From positions 62,001-126,000 of the forward strand of contig QNQO01000807.1 in assembly GCA_003290165.1 (NCBI GenBank): a DNA stretch of 64,000 nucleotides, given 5' to 3'. The stretch is from Berberis thunbergii. Lineage: Eukaryota > Streptophyta > Magnoliopsida > Ranunculales > Berberidaceae. The notes below the pieces were generated by a model that was given only the letters and a program-made list of their open reading frames with translations, was not told where the DNA came from and searched no databases. A program made the translations under genes and the position numbers. Of the stretch, positions 23,880 through 38,800 are shown in pieces. How positions within the stretch are numbered: position 1 is the first letter of the stretch; every line of letters begins with the position of its first letter.

Positions 23880-26800
23880 ATGGAGAGGGCATTAACAATG
23901 GATACAACAAGGGGAGGAGATGTGGAGGATGATCGGCACCGGTCGCCTTATGTGGTGTTGCAGCAGATTTCGGAGGAGGCGGTGAGAGTAGCTAGTGAAG
24001 CCATACAGAATGCGGTGCCCCGAGGAGGTGAAGGAATTGGTGTGGGTCTTGTTGGTGGTGATGGTGAGGGAGGTGGGATTGGTGAAGGTGGAGGAGGAAG
24101 AGGTGGGATTGGTGGAGGGGGGCATCGAAGGGCGAAAAGTGAGATGGCACCTTTGACCCATCAAAAAAGTAGTAATACTAATAATAATTTTCAGAAATGG
24201 AAGGCTCAGGTGCACAAGGCAATGCAATGGGGTGCCGATGGTCCCCAGCATGAATGGCGATACACATTTAATCCTGAAGTTTTGGCTAATCAGAAGCGCC
24301 AGTGGTATAAGATTCACTCCTCCAAAGCACCTGTATGTTCTAACATTTCTTTTCTTTTCATTTGTCACAATTATTTCAGTCCGAAAAATTTGTAGAAGTT
24401 GTATGTTATATACGTGAGTTTGTGAACAAATTCACATGTTTACTTCACTATGAGACTGAATTGAACATTATTCGTGCATGCTGACACAAACCCAATGCGC
24501 CAAAATAACTAGGCAATGTAACGTTGCGCTGCATTACCATGGAAGTGCAAAGCAATGTAAAGAGATAGGGCAATATACCTGGGAAAACCCTCGATTTGGT
24601 GACAAAAATCCAGTATAGATAGTGATGAAAATTACAGGAAAAATAAAACACAACCAAATGAGCAAGATATAAACATCCACTTCACACTCGGGATACACAC
24701 AATGCCTCGCACACTTTCAATAAAACCATGCATGACAATTCCGATGGCAGGAGTGTTTTAATCACACATGATGTAAAATAACATGGGAAATTTAACGAAT
24801 TGGAAAGTGATGAACATCATGCTGTTGTGAGGAATAAAACTCTCAAATTCGTCAAATCTCTCTTTAGGAATATCAAACTGGACCACCTGAAGTGTTAGAA
24901 TTCATGCTCATATCTCTTATTTATTGGAAAGAGTTGGTTATCAAACTGAGATTTCTATTCGAAACTTGATTCTCAGTTCTCGTAAAAATGTGCTCTGACT
25001 TGCACCCCTACTTATCAATTTACACGTCAGAAAACTGACTTGATCGCAGGTTGCAGCTGATTGATTGTCTGGGAGCACTTTTGTATCTGATCAGTTGGAA
25101 TCTCAGCTTGACATGATACTAACTCTTGAAACTGACGTGATTGTTATGATGTATAATTTGTGTAGTTCCAGCTTATAGTTAGAAATGTACGATTGTTTAT
25201 GCAGTTTGTGCACATATTGAAATCGTATCAGGTTTCATCAAACTTTTCTGAACTGTTTTCAAACCTAAATGAGTTTAACCTTTAAAACTTGTTTCGAAAT
25301 CTGTGAAGCATGTAAAGAAAACACATGGATCTTTTGATGAAAATTTATTTGTGGGTTTGCTTGTCCAAACAATAAAGACTATTGGATGTTTTTGTTATTC
25401 ATAGTGATACTATTGCACGGCATGGGTGTAAAGGAACGATCTTTTGGGTTTTGGAAGCAAGGAGTGTAGCGTCCCATACTGGATTGTGCACCCTCCACCT
25501 TCAGTTGCTTCCGCACCCCTTGCATGTTATCAGCAATTTTGCACTGTAAGGCATGTCAATCTGAGTCCAGGACAAAATTGTATTTAAGTGAGTTACAAAT
25601 ACAAATCCCATTTATGTTTATAGATATTGTTGACTAGAGCACAAGCAACATAAAAAATGTGGGACTGAGAGACTGAACTTAGATTCTTATAACTAGTAAC
25701 AAATAAATCTCATGTAACCTTATTTATTCTTTAACTTGACCAATCTTCGGAGGACATTTGAACACACCACAGGCTACTGTCCTTGAAGAAGATGAGTTCT
25801 TTTCCTCAGAAGGATACCTCTTGGCTTCACAAACAGGCTACAGCTGTGCTCTAGCATTGAGGGGGTTGGAAGCTTCAGGATATAATTGTGTTTCTGGGTT
25901 ATGCTATTCAAAGGTAAGAGGTTATGATGTTTAGTTGATAGAGAAAATGAACTTTCTTGGAGTGTAGGAGCATTAGTTAGAGGTAAGGAGGCTTAGAGCT
26001 TGTTTGTTAAAAATACTGAAACCTAAGTCTTATACTAAAGCTGAGACTAAAGAATTTATATTGAATGCTGATACTGAAAAGAAACCTGAAAGCTGAATTA
26101 TCAAAGTTTTGAAAAATAGTTGTTAGATTCATTATATAGATAAATAAAATTTAGTTAAATCTTTGAACATGGTAACTATGTCAAAGATATAATAAATATA
26201 AGATTGAGATTGGAGGTTACACTTACAGCTTTCAATATTCAAAGATAAGCAAGAAACTCTTGCTTTTTCTTAAACACTGATTGAATTCAGACATCAGGCA
26301 CATTAACAAACACTACTTAATTGAAAAATCATTGAGTTTTCTAGAATTAAGTTCTTAAGTTACAAATAAGTGTTTAACAAAGAAGCTCTTAGAAGGATAT
26401 TAAACTCAGGCCCAACTGCCCAAGAGACCTCTTGGAGGAGCTTCTGATGAAAGGGCACTAAAAGAGAGGGAGGTAAGGTCAGGACTGGACTGGTTCTATC
26501 AATTCATACCAAAATGGCAGGCAAAAAGACAGGATAGAGGTTACAGGGTTTTTGAAGAGGATAGAGGTTAAATTTAGTTGCTCAAAGCGGCAATAGTTTC
26601 CTTTTCTCTTGTTTCTTTGAAATGCTAAGAAAATTGTTAGTACTGTTACAGTGGTGTTAATTTCATTAATTTGTTTTGTCATCTAATCTGTGTTATTTCG
26701 TTAATAATACCTTGTTCCATATATTATTATGTCAGGTAACTCACGAGGCTGTTGTTTGTAGGACCTTACAAAATATAAGGCGCCTATGTTGCTGTTTGAA

Positions 26801-29800
26801 CACTTTGTCATTGTGGGTCTTCATTCAGACTCTAATCTGGAGGCCGTTGAGGATGCATTTGCCAAAAGGAAGATGTGGGAGTTACATAGGACTAAGTCTG
26901 AAATATTTGATCTCAAAAAACGCCAGTACAATGGACCGTCACTTCCGACGTTGGAACCTCAGGTTATTTCTGGTAGATTATCCAGTGTGGACTCATTTGT
27001 CATTTTTCTGTTCTGGAGAGTTGTAATGCTTATATTTTATATTCATGGATGATATTGTGGATGACATGTATTGGTCAACTTGGAGGATCCTGTTTTGATT
27101 CTTAAAATTCTCAAAACTTTTATGTTCCATTTCTAATGTGTAGTACAAATTTGGAACAAGGATTTAAAAAACTTTTGAAACTTATGTGCTCGTCTTGTTT
27201 CGAGGTAAAACCCATGAAAAACATGTCAAAATATGAGGGCAAAACTTAAACTATAAAAACTCAGTGAAACCTACATTCCACATTTTAAAAACTATGCTTC
27301 ACACTTTGAAATGTTTAAAATTGTCCTTATTTTTAATTTTTGTAATGTACTTAATTATTTTTATTTTATTTTTCATTTAAAAGGGCCCTCTAAATTTGGT
27401 GATGGAACTTGCAATTTTGTTATGCAAAATATGGATGTGGAATTATGACCTATTTATAAATATATTTCAGTTTTAAGTACTTCCTTATTTAAAATATACA
27501 CTTTTAAAAACTTTTGCCCCATGCATTGAGGCTTACACCTAATGTTTCAGTTTAATAGAATGCCTCAAGTCACGCCTTTGCGTTAAGAAGCCTTGGTTTG
27601 GAATACATCACAATATTTTTTGCTCGCCAAAGATTGTTTGTAATTGATGCCATCTTTATCTTCTTTTGTTTACTAGACTACCCTTTACAAGTAGAAAGCT
27701 CTATTTTATGAAGAAAGAAGAGCTTAATAATATTCATTTAAATGCTACACCAAACAATTCCCTGGCTTTTTACTGGCTATGTAACTCTCATTTCTCATGA
27801 TTCTTATTAGACGTAAAGCCTGATGCACTTTTGATTATAACTGTGCAGATTCTTTTTAAGTATCCTCCTGCACAGAAATTAGCAATTCAGCCACAGGACT
27901 TGCCCGCTTTCTGTTTTCCTGAAGGCATTAAGGTCTGGTTAGCTGATTTTCTTTGGGTTATATATTATATACACATATCAAAATATTGCTTGGGTAATGC
28001 CTTTTGTGACATTTAAATTGTGCCTAGCTAGGAAACTGATTAGTCGGGCTCCGTTCATGGGGCCAAATTATGTTGTTTGTTCTTGGTGCCATATTGTGTG
28101 TTTGTTCACGCATGTGGTTGGGAGTTTCTATGGGTTGATGGACTCTAGCCCAATTTTCTTTATTTTAATCTCCTTTCTTCTTCCTATGCTTTGCATAGTT
28201 TTGACATGCATTTGCTCCCAAACGTAACATACTATTGGCTTGTGGATGGAAACTATGCATCTTAAAAGAGCCTTATTTTCTAGGCATATTACTTTTACCA
28301 CTAACTGTGGTCAGAGAGTTATGTTTTAGGAAGATCATGGATTTTGATAAGCTTCTTCAATTGAATATCCAAGTGCTTACAACTTATCAACACACAAGAA
28401 GAAACAGTCGCTTTTTATGCTCACTGAAAAAGGTCCAAGATAGACATGCTTTCACAAAAGCATTAATGCTTGGGAGCTTGGGGAGATCAATAATGTTACC
28501 TCACAGAAAATGGATCTCTCAATGAGGCACTGGCCAATGGCTTTGGTACACCTCTCGTGCAGTTTTACTCTGGACAGTTATAATGACTATGCTTACCTCA
28601 ATTTGATTATAATTAGTTATAACTCCATCCCCAGTTAGCATCAATTGGACGGGGTTCCCAGAACCAGCTTGTTGCTTTGGTTTGTCTGCCTTGGCAGAAT
28701 TTCAATTATAGGTAATCTTGATAGGAGGAGGGAGGGGGAGAGGGGCTCAGTTGGTGCTAGTTGTGCACCTATGATGCATGGACTCGGATATGCGTGTCGT
28801 GTCGGACACGGATACGACACAACGACTCGGCAATTTTCAAAAAAATAGGACTCGGCTACACGGTCAAACTTATTTTTTTAATATATTTTTTTAACATATA
28901 CATGGCTTCGAATGCTTACATGCAAATAAAAGGAGCAAAAACTGCATAACTACCTGGTAGAGTTATTCCATATGTCATGATTTTATTGGAGAGTGACACA
29001 AGGAGCAAAAGGCCCAATGAGCAAAACAAAAATTCTTCCAAAATCAGACTTTAGTTTGGATAATCTCTATGTCTCATTTATTTAATTATTGTACTTCCAT
29101 ATAGTTTTTCTTTCCTTCATTTCACAACAGCAAGGTCGTCCTCCCAACTCAACAGATCTCCTCCATGACTTTCTCAATAACAAAAAAATCTCTAGATCAC
29201 TCCACCATTCAGCCACACACATCTCTGAATCGAATCAGCCATTCTTGGCACCACACAAGGAGAAATTGTAGAAAAAAAAAGAAAAAAGAAAGAAAGAAGG
29301 TAAGATCTCTCCTTCTCTGTCGAAATCGATCTCTCCCCCTCTCTCTCGATCGATCCCTCTCGACAGATCTCCCGATCTCCATTGATCTGTCCATTGATCT
29401 TTCAACGTGTCCGGACCGTGTCCAAGTCAGTCAACAAATTTTGACCGTTGACCACGTGTCCAATACGTGTCGGGCACGAATCCGTGTCTAACACATATTT
29501 GACTCGTGATTCGGAGGTTTTCTGGAGAGTCGGTGCATCAGAGTTGTGCACACTACACTTCAGATTGAGGTAGCCGTGCTACAATGTAAGAGGGGATGGA
29601 TAATATGTTCTTCATACTAATTTTCATTTTGGGGACGTCCGGATTATCTAACGATCCGTTTTATATACAGATAGTCCTCATGCTAATATGCTATTATCTG
29701 GACACTTTGCTGGACATCAAGCCATTATTTGGCGTTGGCATAATGTTTGGGGTCTCCTTAAGAAGATTCCATATGGGAACTCTATATTTGATTGGCAGTA

Positions 29801-32800
29801 ACTATTGTAAATACACAATCCAGTCCTCTATAATGTTTGCTCAGTGAGCTCTTCTTTCTGACTTGAATGAAGTTTAAGCATTTAAACATGGTTTGCCTGA
29901 TAGAAAAATACCCAATAAATATAGGTTTATTTCCTATATGAAAGATGGATATTTGGTAAATAACAATGCAGGGAACATTCTGTCTCCATCCTTAACACTT
30001 CACAACTTAATCACCCCCTTGGAGATGTGAGGTTTAAGGCAAAAGGCCTCTTGTAACTCATGGTCATCCATTAAATCACAAAATTATGAATTATTTATGA
30101 CGAGTCTGATACCCATTGACAAGTAACACAGCTTCCCTAGCACTTTGAGCATATCAATAAGGTTTACTTAGTGTAAGAATGCGGAATAATTGACCCAGCC
30201 CATTCAGCATCAACTTTGCAGGATTTGCAAAAAAAGTAGATATAGGTCCTTGTTATACACACTTCAGTTCCTTGAATCTTTCTGTGAGACTGACTTAACT
30301 CTTCCGGTGTTGATTGCGGCGCTTACTATATTTACAAACGTATAATTGATTCCTCATACCATTTGATGTTGGATGTTTGACTTCACAATGGATGCTACAC
30401 TAACCCAAAAACCCCATTCTTTTGCCTGTGTTGCACTAAAGTTCTTTCAACTTTTTGTCTTTGTTTATTGACCAAATAGATAATGAGCAGCATAGATAAT
30501 CATCAACATGCTAATGGAACAATATTTTGAATAACGAAAGTATTTAGTGGTGAAAGTTGAGTTGACTTTGGATCTTCCAGTTCTTGTGTAAATGAGAATC
30601 ACAAATTTGCTTGGTGTGGTATGTGTTTAGGAAAATTGTAATTTTTTATTGATAAAAAATTTCTCTTGCACCACTTCATATTTATGATTCTTCTGCACTT
30701 CGTTATAAAAGTTTCATCAGTTAATTATTGACACATATGTGATGCAGGCTCGTTTGGTGGAGAAGTCTCCATCACTAAGTGATTTAAATGAAGTTGTTTA
30801 TGGACAGGTATGGGAGACCAATTATTTGACTGTTTCTTATGATTTAATTTTTATGATGTGGAATGTGAATATAGCCAATTCTTAAGGTAAACAATGCCCG
30901 AGTCAATACTCAATCCACAAATTCCTTCTGGACATTCATCAATATCAATTTTCTAGTCAGAAAGAAAGCCTAGTGCATGGTCTTTGTTTATTTTATGTTA
31001 GGATTTCTGTGTTTGTTCATGGGAAACAGTGTGTTCCTATATTTCTTTAATGCACAAACATGCATGAACAACCTTTAATTGAGGATCCTAATCTTATCCT
31101 TCTCATTTTATTTATTTATTATCTAAACTATTTATTTAGTTAATTAAGGCCAAGTGGGCCTATCCTAATATTATGAACAAGGTTGTAAGCCACATACATA
31201 TTAATTATTATTAGTTCTTTTGTGTGCGTGTGTGTTCAATTTTTTTTGGAGAAATCCTTCTTATGGAGGAAGAGAGTTCAGGGATAACTTTGAACCTTCA
31301 TATTTGTGTTTAGTTGAGCCCTTTTGATTGTTTATCTGTCTCCGCCTTGGACTTGCATCACGTTGCCTCATTGTGATCTTCATTCCTCTTTTTATCTTAA
31401 TGTTTGCAATAAGATAAAACAATAATCACAGGGAGGATAACTTAATGTTTGCAACTGAGTTTTCGAAAATGCTGGTATGGATAACATGGCAGGTGTTGGT
31501 TTTTCAGCTCAAACCAATATATTGGTCTCAATGAGGTTCAAGCCCCACTCGTCGCAACATCAACCATGAAGAATATCATGGCTTTCTAATGGTGTGGGCC
31601 AAATCCTATGCAACTATCAGCTGATTCTGGGCTAGGCGCCTCTCCTGCACATGACCTCATTCTCCTGGAAATTTGGGTTGTCTCACTTAGGATGGAGCCA
31701 TCTTGATTTTGTTACCATTTCTGTAGCACTCAACCTTTTTTTCTTTTTGGTTAAACTCCCAGTACCGCTCTAGTACCACCAATATAGTCCCCACTTTACC
31801 ACCCCATGGAGGAGTGAGTTTTACTTTTTTAGCTCAAACCAGTAAGTTGGTACTGGTGAGGGTTGGGCCCCAGGTCTATAGCGACATCAGCCACAAGCTT
31901 CGTGAGCTGGGCTGACAAGACATCGGTGTTAGAATAGTCCAACTCCACACCTAGTCATCACTTTGATGACTTCCTTACGATGTGGGACAAATCCTGGTGC
32001 AATCATCACCTCATCTTGGGTTTGGTGCCTTGTTGCACACTACCATCACTTCGGTACTCAGGTTTGTAAAGGTGAAACACACTTTTGTTCATGCTTCATA
32101 ACTCAACATGAACGATTTTGAAAACAATTTTTTTTCTAGGATGGAATATGAAATTTTGGTTGATCTTTATTGTTGGTATTGGCTCTTTCAGAGGTTTGGT
32201 AATTGTTTGCAGTCTGTAGATCAACTTTGTGATGTAATGGAACTTCTAGCCAGTTGCATATACTGTCCACTAAAAAAGTGATAACTTGTTTGCCTAAAAA
32301 GATGTGATTACTGGTTTTTTTTCCAATACAGATTGTGTACGCGTAACTACATAGTTTTAATCTGTTGCTGGAGCACCCAAATATATTTTTATGTCTAAAT
32401 GTCCTCACTTATCATATCAATCTATTCATGTTCAAGCTCCTTAAATTTGATGGTTCTGTTTTTCTTTTCATAACACATTTACTAGATAATGTAGCCAAAA
32501 ACACTGTTTTTTCACCCGTCCCCCTGACCACTGAAAGTTGTTCTGTTTCCTTTCCTATAGGAGCATCTTGGAAGGGACGATCTATCATTTATTTTTTCCC
32601 TCAAGGTGAGTGTAACACTTTCTTGTTTATTTATGGAGTGCTTTCAAATTTTAGTTGATAATATGATAATCATGATTATTATGTAATTCAACTGTTAAAT
32701 GAACAACTTCTGATTTCTGGCAACTTCGTATCGGAGAAAGCACGGATGATGATTATAATATATTTTTTTATTACAGTAACAGTGTAGATTGAAAATTGTG

Positions 32801-35800
32801 GCGACAGTTCTGTCGTTTTTTTATTGTTTCCAATGATTTAGATTGTTTGCCAACTAAACAAGCTCTTGATTGGCTTCTGGTGCAACATATTTCATTCAAG
32901 TTGTTTTTCCTTTATTACTCCACTCAGTGGTGTGTAGGACTACAATTAGTGTGACTTTTTACTTTTTATTTCAATTTGTGCCCATTATTCCTCTTCCAAC
33001 TACTAACCTCAAACCTACGGTTGAACAAAAAACCGATCAAACCAACTAAACCGACCGAACCGATGATTTTGGTTCATTTTTTTTTTTCGATTTTGGTTAA
33101 GTTCGGTTTTGAAATTTGAGAACCGACTAAGTCGGTTCAGTTTTTGGTTTTATATGTTTGAAATCTGATTGGAACCGACCCGATTTGAAATTTATAAAAT
33201 GATAAAACGTGATACAACGTTTGAATTTTTTTTTTTTTTTGAAAATGCTACCTACCTCCCTCCTTTTGTTTTTAATGATTTTTTTATTATAAAGTATCTG
33301 GAGCATTTATTGTCCGAAAAACCATCTACACGAACCACCACAAAAACTCACCTACACTAACCACCTAGGCACCTAAACAAAACAAACCAACTATACAAAC
33401 CACCTACACAAAAACTCACCGACACAAAACCACGTACACAAACCACCACAAAAATTCACCTACGCAAAACCACCTAAACAAAACCACGTACACAAAACAA
33501 ACCAACTACGCAAACCACCTTCACAAAACCACCTGCACAAAACAACAAATAAAAAAGTGATACAATCTCTCTCATTATTTCTCGACTCTCAATCTCTCTC
33601 ATTATCTTCTCTCAACTCACCCAACAAAGCAAAGCAAAGCAAACATAACAATCAGTGAAGAAATCAAAATCCCAAATACGCCACAACATTTGTTCACAGC
33701 TAGGGTCACAGAGAAGAAGAAGAGGAAGACGAAGGGATCTAAGAGGCGATGGGATCCACAAGGCCAATCCACGCAATGGCTACATGGGTGAGGCGCCAGC
33801 CACCCAAAATCAAGGCCTTTCTTGCCGTCATGTCAGGCATAACTGCTCTTGTCTTCATCAGGTTCATCATTCATGATCGCGACAATCTCTTCGTTAATGC
33901 TAAGGGTGTTCATGCTATTGAGATCATGGTTCTCATTTAGAAGCTCATGAATCACCATCACCATCACCATCTTCACTCAACAATTTGGTGGTGAATTTAA
34001 AGGTATGAGATTGTAACTTTGTAAAAGAAAAAAGAGTTCTTCATCTGTAGTTTCAAGTTCCTTTAATTTTCATATTTTTTTTTCTTTTAAAAAATTTGCA
34101 AAACCGAAATCAAAACCGACCGAGTCGGTTCGGTTTGGATAGGTCTGTGACAGAAGCCGGATTGGTTTCGATTTCCAATTCTTTCAAACCAATTATGCGG
34201 TTCAGTTTTCGGTTTGGGTAAAAAAACTGAATCGTCGGTTCGGTTTGGGTAATAAACGAAACGCCAGTTCGGTTTTCAACCTTACTCAAACCAGTCTTTA
34301 TGTTATATGTGCACTAGTGGGCTATACTTGACCTCATCGCCTCGCCTAGCCTAGGCACTGCCTAAATGTTACAAAACGATAAAAAAATAAAATTTATAAT
34401 GAAAGCACTTGCTTAGGCGAGAGCCTTTTGACTATAAATTTTATTTCTTACTTTTTATTTTTACATTGGCTTTGAGCCCTTTGCCCAGGGTGCTAGGCGA
34501 GCTAGGCGCCCAGGACAGGCTCCTTTCCTCGCATCACGTAATGCCTTTGTTAATATCAATAATGAAAATTGCCTTTCCTTCTTTTTTATGAACTAGTTTC
34601 TATTGGAGATGGGAAACAGTAACACAATGTTGTATGTAATGGATGAACAAAAAAATAGAAAAGTATAGTTCTTTTACTGAAGCTATTATTAACTTTCTCT
34701 GTTGGAACTCACTCAACTCGTCGATTATTTTCATGCATAAACTAGGATTAATATGTCTCTCTTCCATGCCAAGTTAGTTTGTGGGTGCTGTAAACAATCT
34801 ATCTTTGATGTCAGGGTTCAGACAATACAACTCTCTATGGGGTGTGTGTACATGTACCGGAGATTGTTCAGAGGTCACCGGGTATTGTAGGTCTTGCCTC
34901 CCCACTTTCTCAATCTTCTGGAAGTTTGAGCCGGTTCTTGGTTTCGGCACCTCGTTGTTACTGTGTGCTGACTAGAGTTCCTTTCTTTGAGTTGCACTTT
35001 GAAATGTTGAACAGGTTTGTGCCAATTCCCAGAACATTTTACACAAGTTCTACTCAGCAAATTGTTCGAAGAGAAGAAAAGTAGATGCCGGTGAATTTTT
35101 TCTTTTCTTTTTGTTCTCAGAATCTGCACTTAATTTTATATTTTACTTTTGTGGATACAGCATAGTCAAACAGGAGCGTTTGGATAGGATAACTCAGTTT
35201 GTTAGTGAGATGACTCTTACAGATTATGTTCCCTCTCCGTCTAGAACGCCAGATCGAACAAATGGGAATATTGACTCCCCTAATACCAAATGTTCTGCTG
35301 ATTGGATGGCCACTGCAATACCACTTGACAGTGCAGCAACCCTTACTGCAGCTGCGGCAGGCATTGTAACAGATAATGACGTCCAATCCTCTTCATTCAG
35401 ATGCGAATCTCAGTCTCCTAATAGTGTCTGTGGTAGCGAGGCTTCAGATTGTAGTCGAGGAAAAGAAATAGACAAGGAAAAAAAGAGAGGTCAGCAATGT
35501 GATTGTGCATCGGAGGCCTTTGAAACCCGCTCTGATGTCTCTGAAAGAGAGAATGGATGTGATGGAAATGGCCATACTTCACCAGATATTGGGATGATCT
35601 GTAGTTCCAAGTCCTGCAGGTTTGAGAGGCTTGAAAGTTCCAACTCCTTGTTCAGGTGGCAGGATTTCTGATCCTTGGATTGATTTTCTTTCATGTAGTT
35701 GATATTACTTAAAAGTGTTTTCAACTTATGCTTCCATTTTTCTATTGCATGATATTCTTTATTTATGTTTTCTTTTGTAATGTACTCTTTTCTTCTTTTG

Positions 35801-38800
35801 TTACACGTCAGTAAGTCTTTGGCTTTTGGCAGTTCAGTGAGAAGCATGGCCTCAGAAGATGAAGATGAGGCAAATGGTTATACAAATGATAAGAATGCAG
35901 ATGGTGATGTAGTAATGAACTGGGCCAAAGTAAGTTGATTCTCAACCATGCCTTTACGAATAAGACTATGATATTCAAAACCTGATTTTTACTTGTAATG
36001 GCTGGGGCTTCTTGTTAGGAACACCAAAACCATTTGTTGCAGATTGTTTGTGGCTATCATGCTCTGTCAGTTCCATCATATGGAAGTGAGTTGGTTTTTC
36101 ATCCACTTGAGCATCTACAGGCGATAAAGTATGGCCGACCTGCAGTCTCTGCCCTGGGCTTGGGTGGATATCTACATGGTTCATTAGAAGGTGCGGAGGT
36201 ATGTCGATGGGCTTGTGTATCAGTTAACATTCACTAATTTTCAGTTATCCCAATTAATATTCTGTTTTGGATGGAAAATACTTGATACATACTTTGAAAG
36301 GTTAATGCAAGGTTAGCTGCGGCTGAGGAAGCTCATTCCCTATCAATATGGACCATTGGAACTATTTGTAGAGCACTCTCTCTTGAAAGTGTAATCTTTA
36401 GCCATCTTATGTTTCTTTTTGAGTCAGTTCTTTCCTTTCTATTTTTGGAATTTTTCATTCTTAAGCAATAGATAAACGTGTAGAAGAGACTTAAATACAA
36501 ACTGAGTTTCCTTTCTCTCTTGGAATAGATGATGAAATAAAATTTGATGATCTTTCTAGTTCTACCATCAATGTAATTAGTTTCATGTTTTAAACTATTA
36601 CTCATAAAATTTGACCAGTCTTTTTCCTGCAAACCTGCATTTATTTATAAGATATCTGATGATTAGCGTGCCTTTGTATTGATTAAGATATTACTGTGGG
36701 TCCTGCATCTTTCAGATTTTGGCATATTTTGCGGGAGTTTTACTTGAAAAACAATTATAGTGGTCTGCCAAAATATGGTAAGTTAATTCTTGTTATTTGC
36801 AAAGTGATATTAAGTTTGCTTCACATTCATGTGTTTCATTACTTTTTAGTGTTACTGAAGAGTAAATGACGATTTCTTGTCCCCCACTCCCCCCCCCCCC
36901 CCCCCCCCCCCCCCTATCATAACTTCTTGTAAGTTTGTTGTCTACGTTGTTGCTACTTATTTCCACAATTCTCTGCAGGGTGTACTATCAGCTACTATTC
37001 TAGCGCTTGTTCCCATGATTCGACCGTTTGAGTGGCAGAGTTTAATGCTTCCAGTAAGTTTGATATCAGAAAGATGCATGATTTTTTTCCTAATTTAGTT
37101 TTTATGCTATGCAATGCATATGTGAATAAGATAGAAGCTTGAGAAACGTATATCCATGTGTTCTTTGTTAGACTGATTTTCTTCTTTGTTTTAACAATCA
37201 ATTAGTTCACAATTATTTGAACTACTTAAGATGGTGGTTTCACCACATTGGGATACATTGTAATTTGACTTAAATTTCAATGGAATATTATCTTCTTTTT
37301 TCGTAGAAAATAAAAATTGAAGAGATACTTATTCATTAGAAGGATTTGTTATTTGATACCATCTATGATAAGAATAGGATTCTTCTTTGGGTGTGTTTGA
37401 CACAAATACCAGGAGTATACTAAGGGAGTGTTTGGTAGATGGAATGGAATGGGATGGGCAAGAGCAAATAAGAATGGAAGAAAGAGAGTGAAATATTAGA
37501 TGACATTCCGATTCCTATATTTTGTCAAAAACTTATGGCTCACTAAGATAACATCCTTGAAAGGAGTAAAAGGGTGTACACTCATCTAAGTACCATCATA
37601 TCATGAATGTGATGGTTTTCACATGCTACATGTGTTCAGCCCATGCTAGCTTCAATGGTGTTCACTGCCAAGACTTCGTTGAAACTCGGGTCACTATTTT
37701 AGTTCAGTTGTTTTTTGTCACTGTAATCACGAGCCTTCTGCTTGTATCACTCATATCTTTTCAGTAAAATTTTAAATCCTTCTAAAATAACAAAAGTTGA
37801 CCGTTAAAAAAACAGTTTGATCCTTTTATAAGTGGAGAAGGGATAAACTATAAACACACAATATAAAAAATAAAAAGGGAAGGTGGACCCACCAGTCTCC
37901 TTCGATTGAGAAGAACCCATCCTTGAGATTTGGGCGAGATAATACAATAGAACATGATCTAACTACTAAAGATAGGTGATGTAGCGCATCTTGGAGAATA
38001 TTTATTTGTCTATTTGATCATGTTAAACCCATTTGAAATCCAATAAGAAACTTTCATTATTGGGTCTAGGTCAAATAGTATTAGGAAATATGATATTTTT
38101 ATGACATATTTAGACGCCTTTTAGTCTAGATACCTTAGGAACATTATTTTTCATGTTTTAGCAGATTTCTAGTTTGTTTCAATGGAGTTATCTATATAAG
38201 GATCTCCTACTACGAATTTAGAGGATCAATTAAGAATCAAATCATTCAATTTCAATTTATTTTCCAAATTCCAGCAACAACCTAGCTCTCACATCTCAAA
38301 TTTTTTGAGTTTGTGATTTAATTTACGCTTTCGCCTACTTTAAGTGGTATCAGAGCTTCATTTGAGAGCCTACATCAAACCTTGGGAACTAGTCACGTTT
38401 TATGTGCTGGAAGGTCTCATCTGCTTCCACCTCTTGGTGCACTTGCTGCTAATCCATCCAGTGAGGCACCACTAGTGTTCCACATTCCGAAATAGGAGCC
38501 CTTCTGGAGGGAGCATCAGCAACCACATTGGATTTCCTGGATTGTATTCAATCTCAAAATCATAACTCATCAACTTGGTCACCCACTTTTGATATTCTCC
38601 CCCTATCACCCTCTGTTCCTGTAAGTATTTCAAACTTTTCTGATCCGTCTTTACCACAAACTTCTTACCTAATAAGTAAGGCCTCCACTTGGCAATGGCA
38701 AACACAATAGCCATAAGCTCCTTCTCATATACCGGCTTCTGACGTGCTTGAGGCTCAAAGACTTGACTGAAATATGCAATTGGGCGATGATCTTGAATCA

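Larger units (their letters stand above)
33016..34284 (+). mobile_element. hAT-like non-autonomous element carrying a captured host exon
   Basis: The ends TACGGTTGAA (left) and TTCAACCTTA (right) are inverted and flanked by a perfect 8-bp duplication, ctcaaacc (33008-33015 and 34285-34292). The subterminal 150-200 bp at both ends are crowded with AACCGA/TCGGTT motifs in opposite orientation. Short inverted ends plus an 8-bp duplication point to hAT, of a different family from the CAAGGATGC elements. The centre holds the 5' leader and first exon of an ERD2-like gene (33749-33940). It sits in DENN intron 5, in the same orientation as DENN. Confidence 0.8.
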
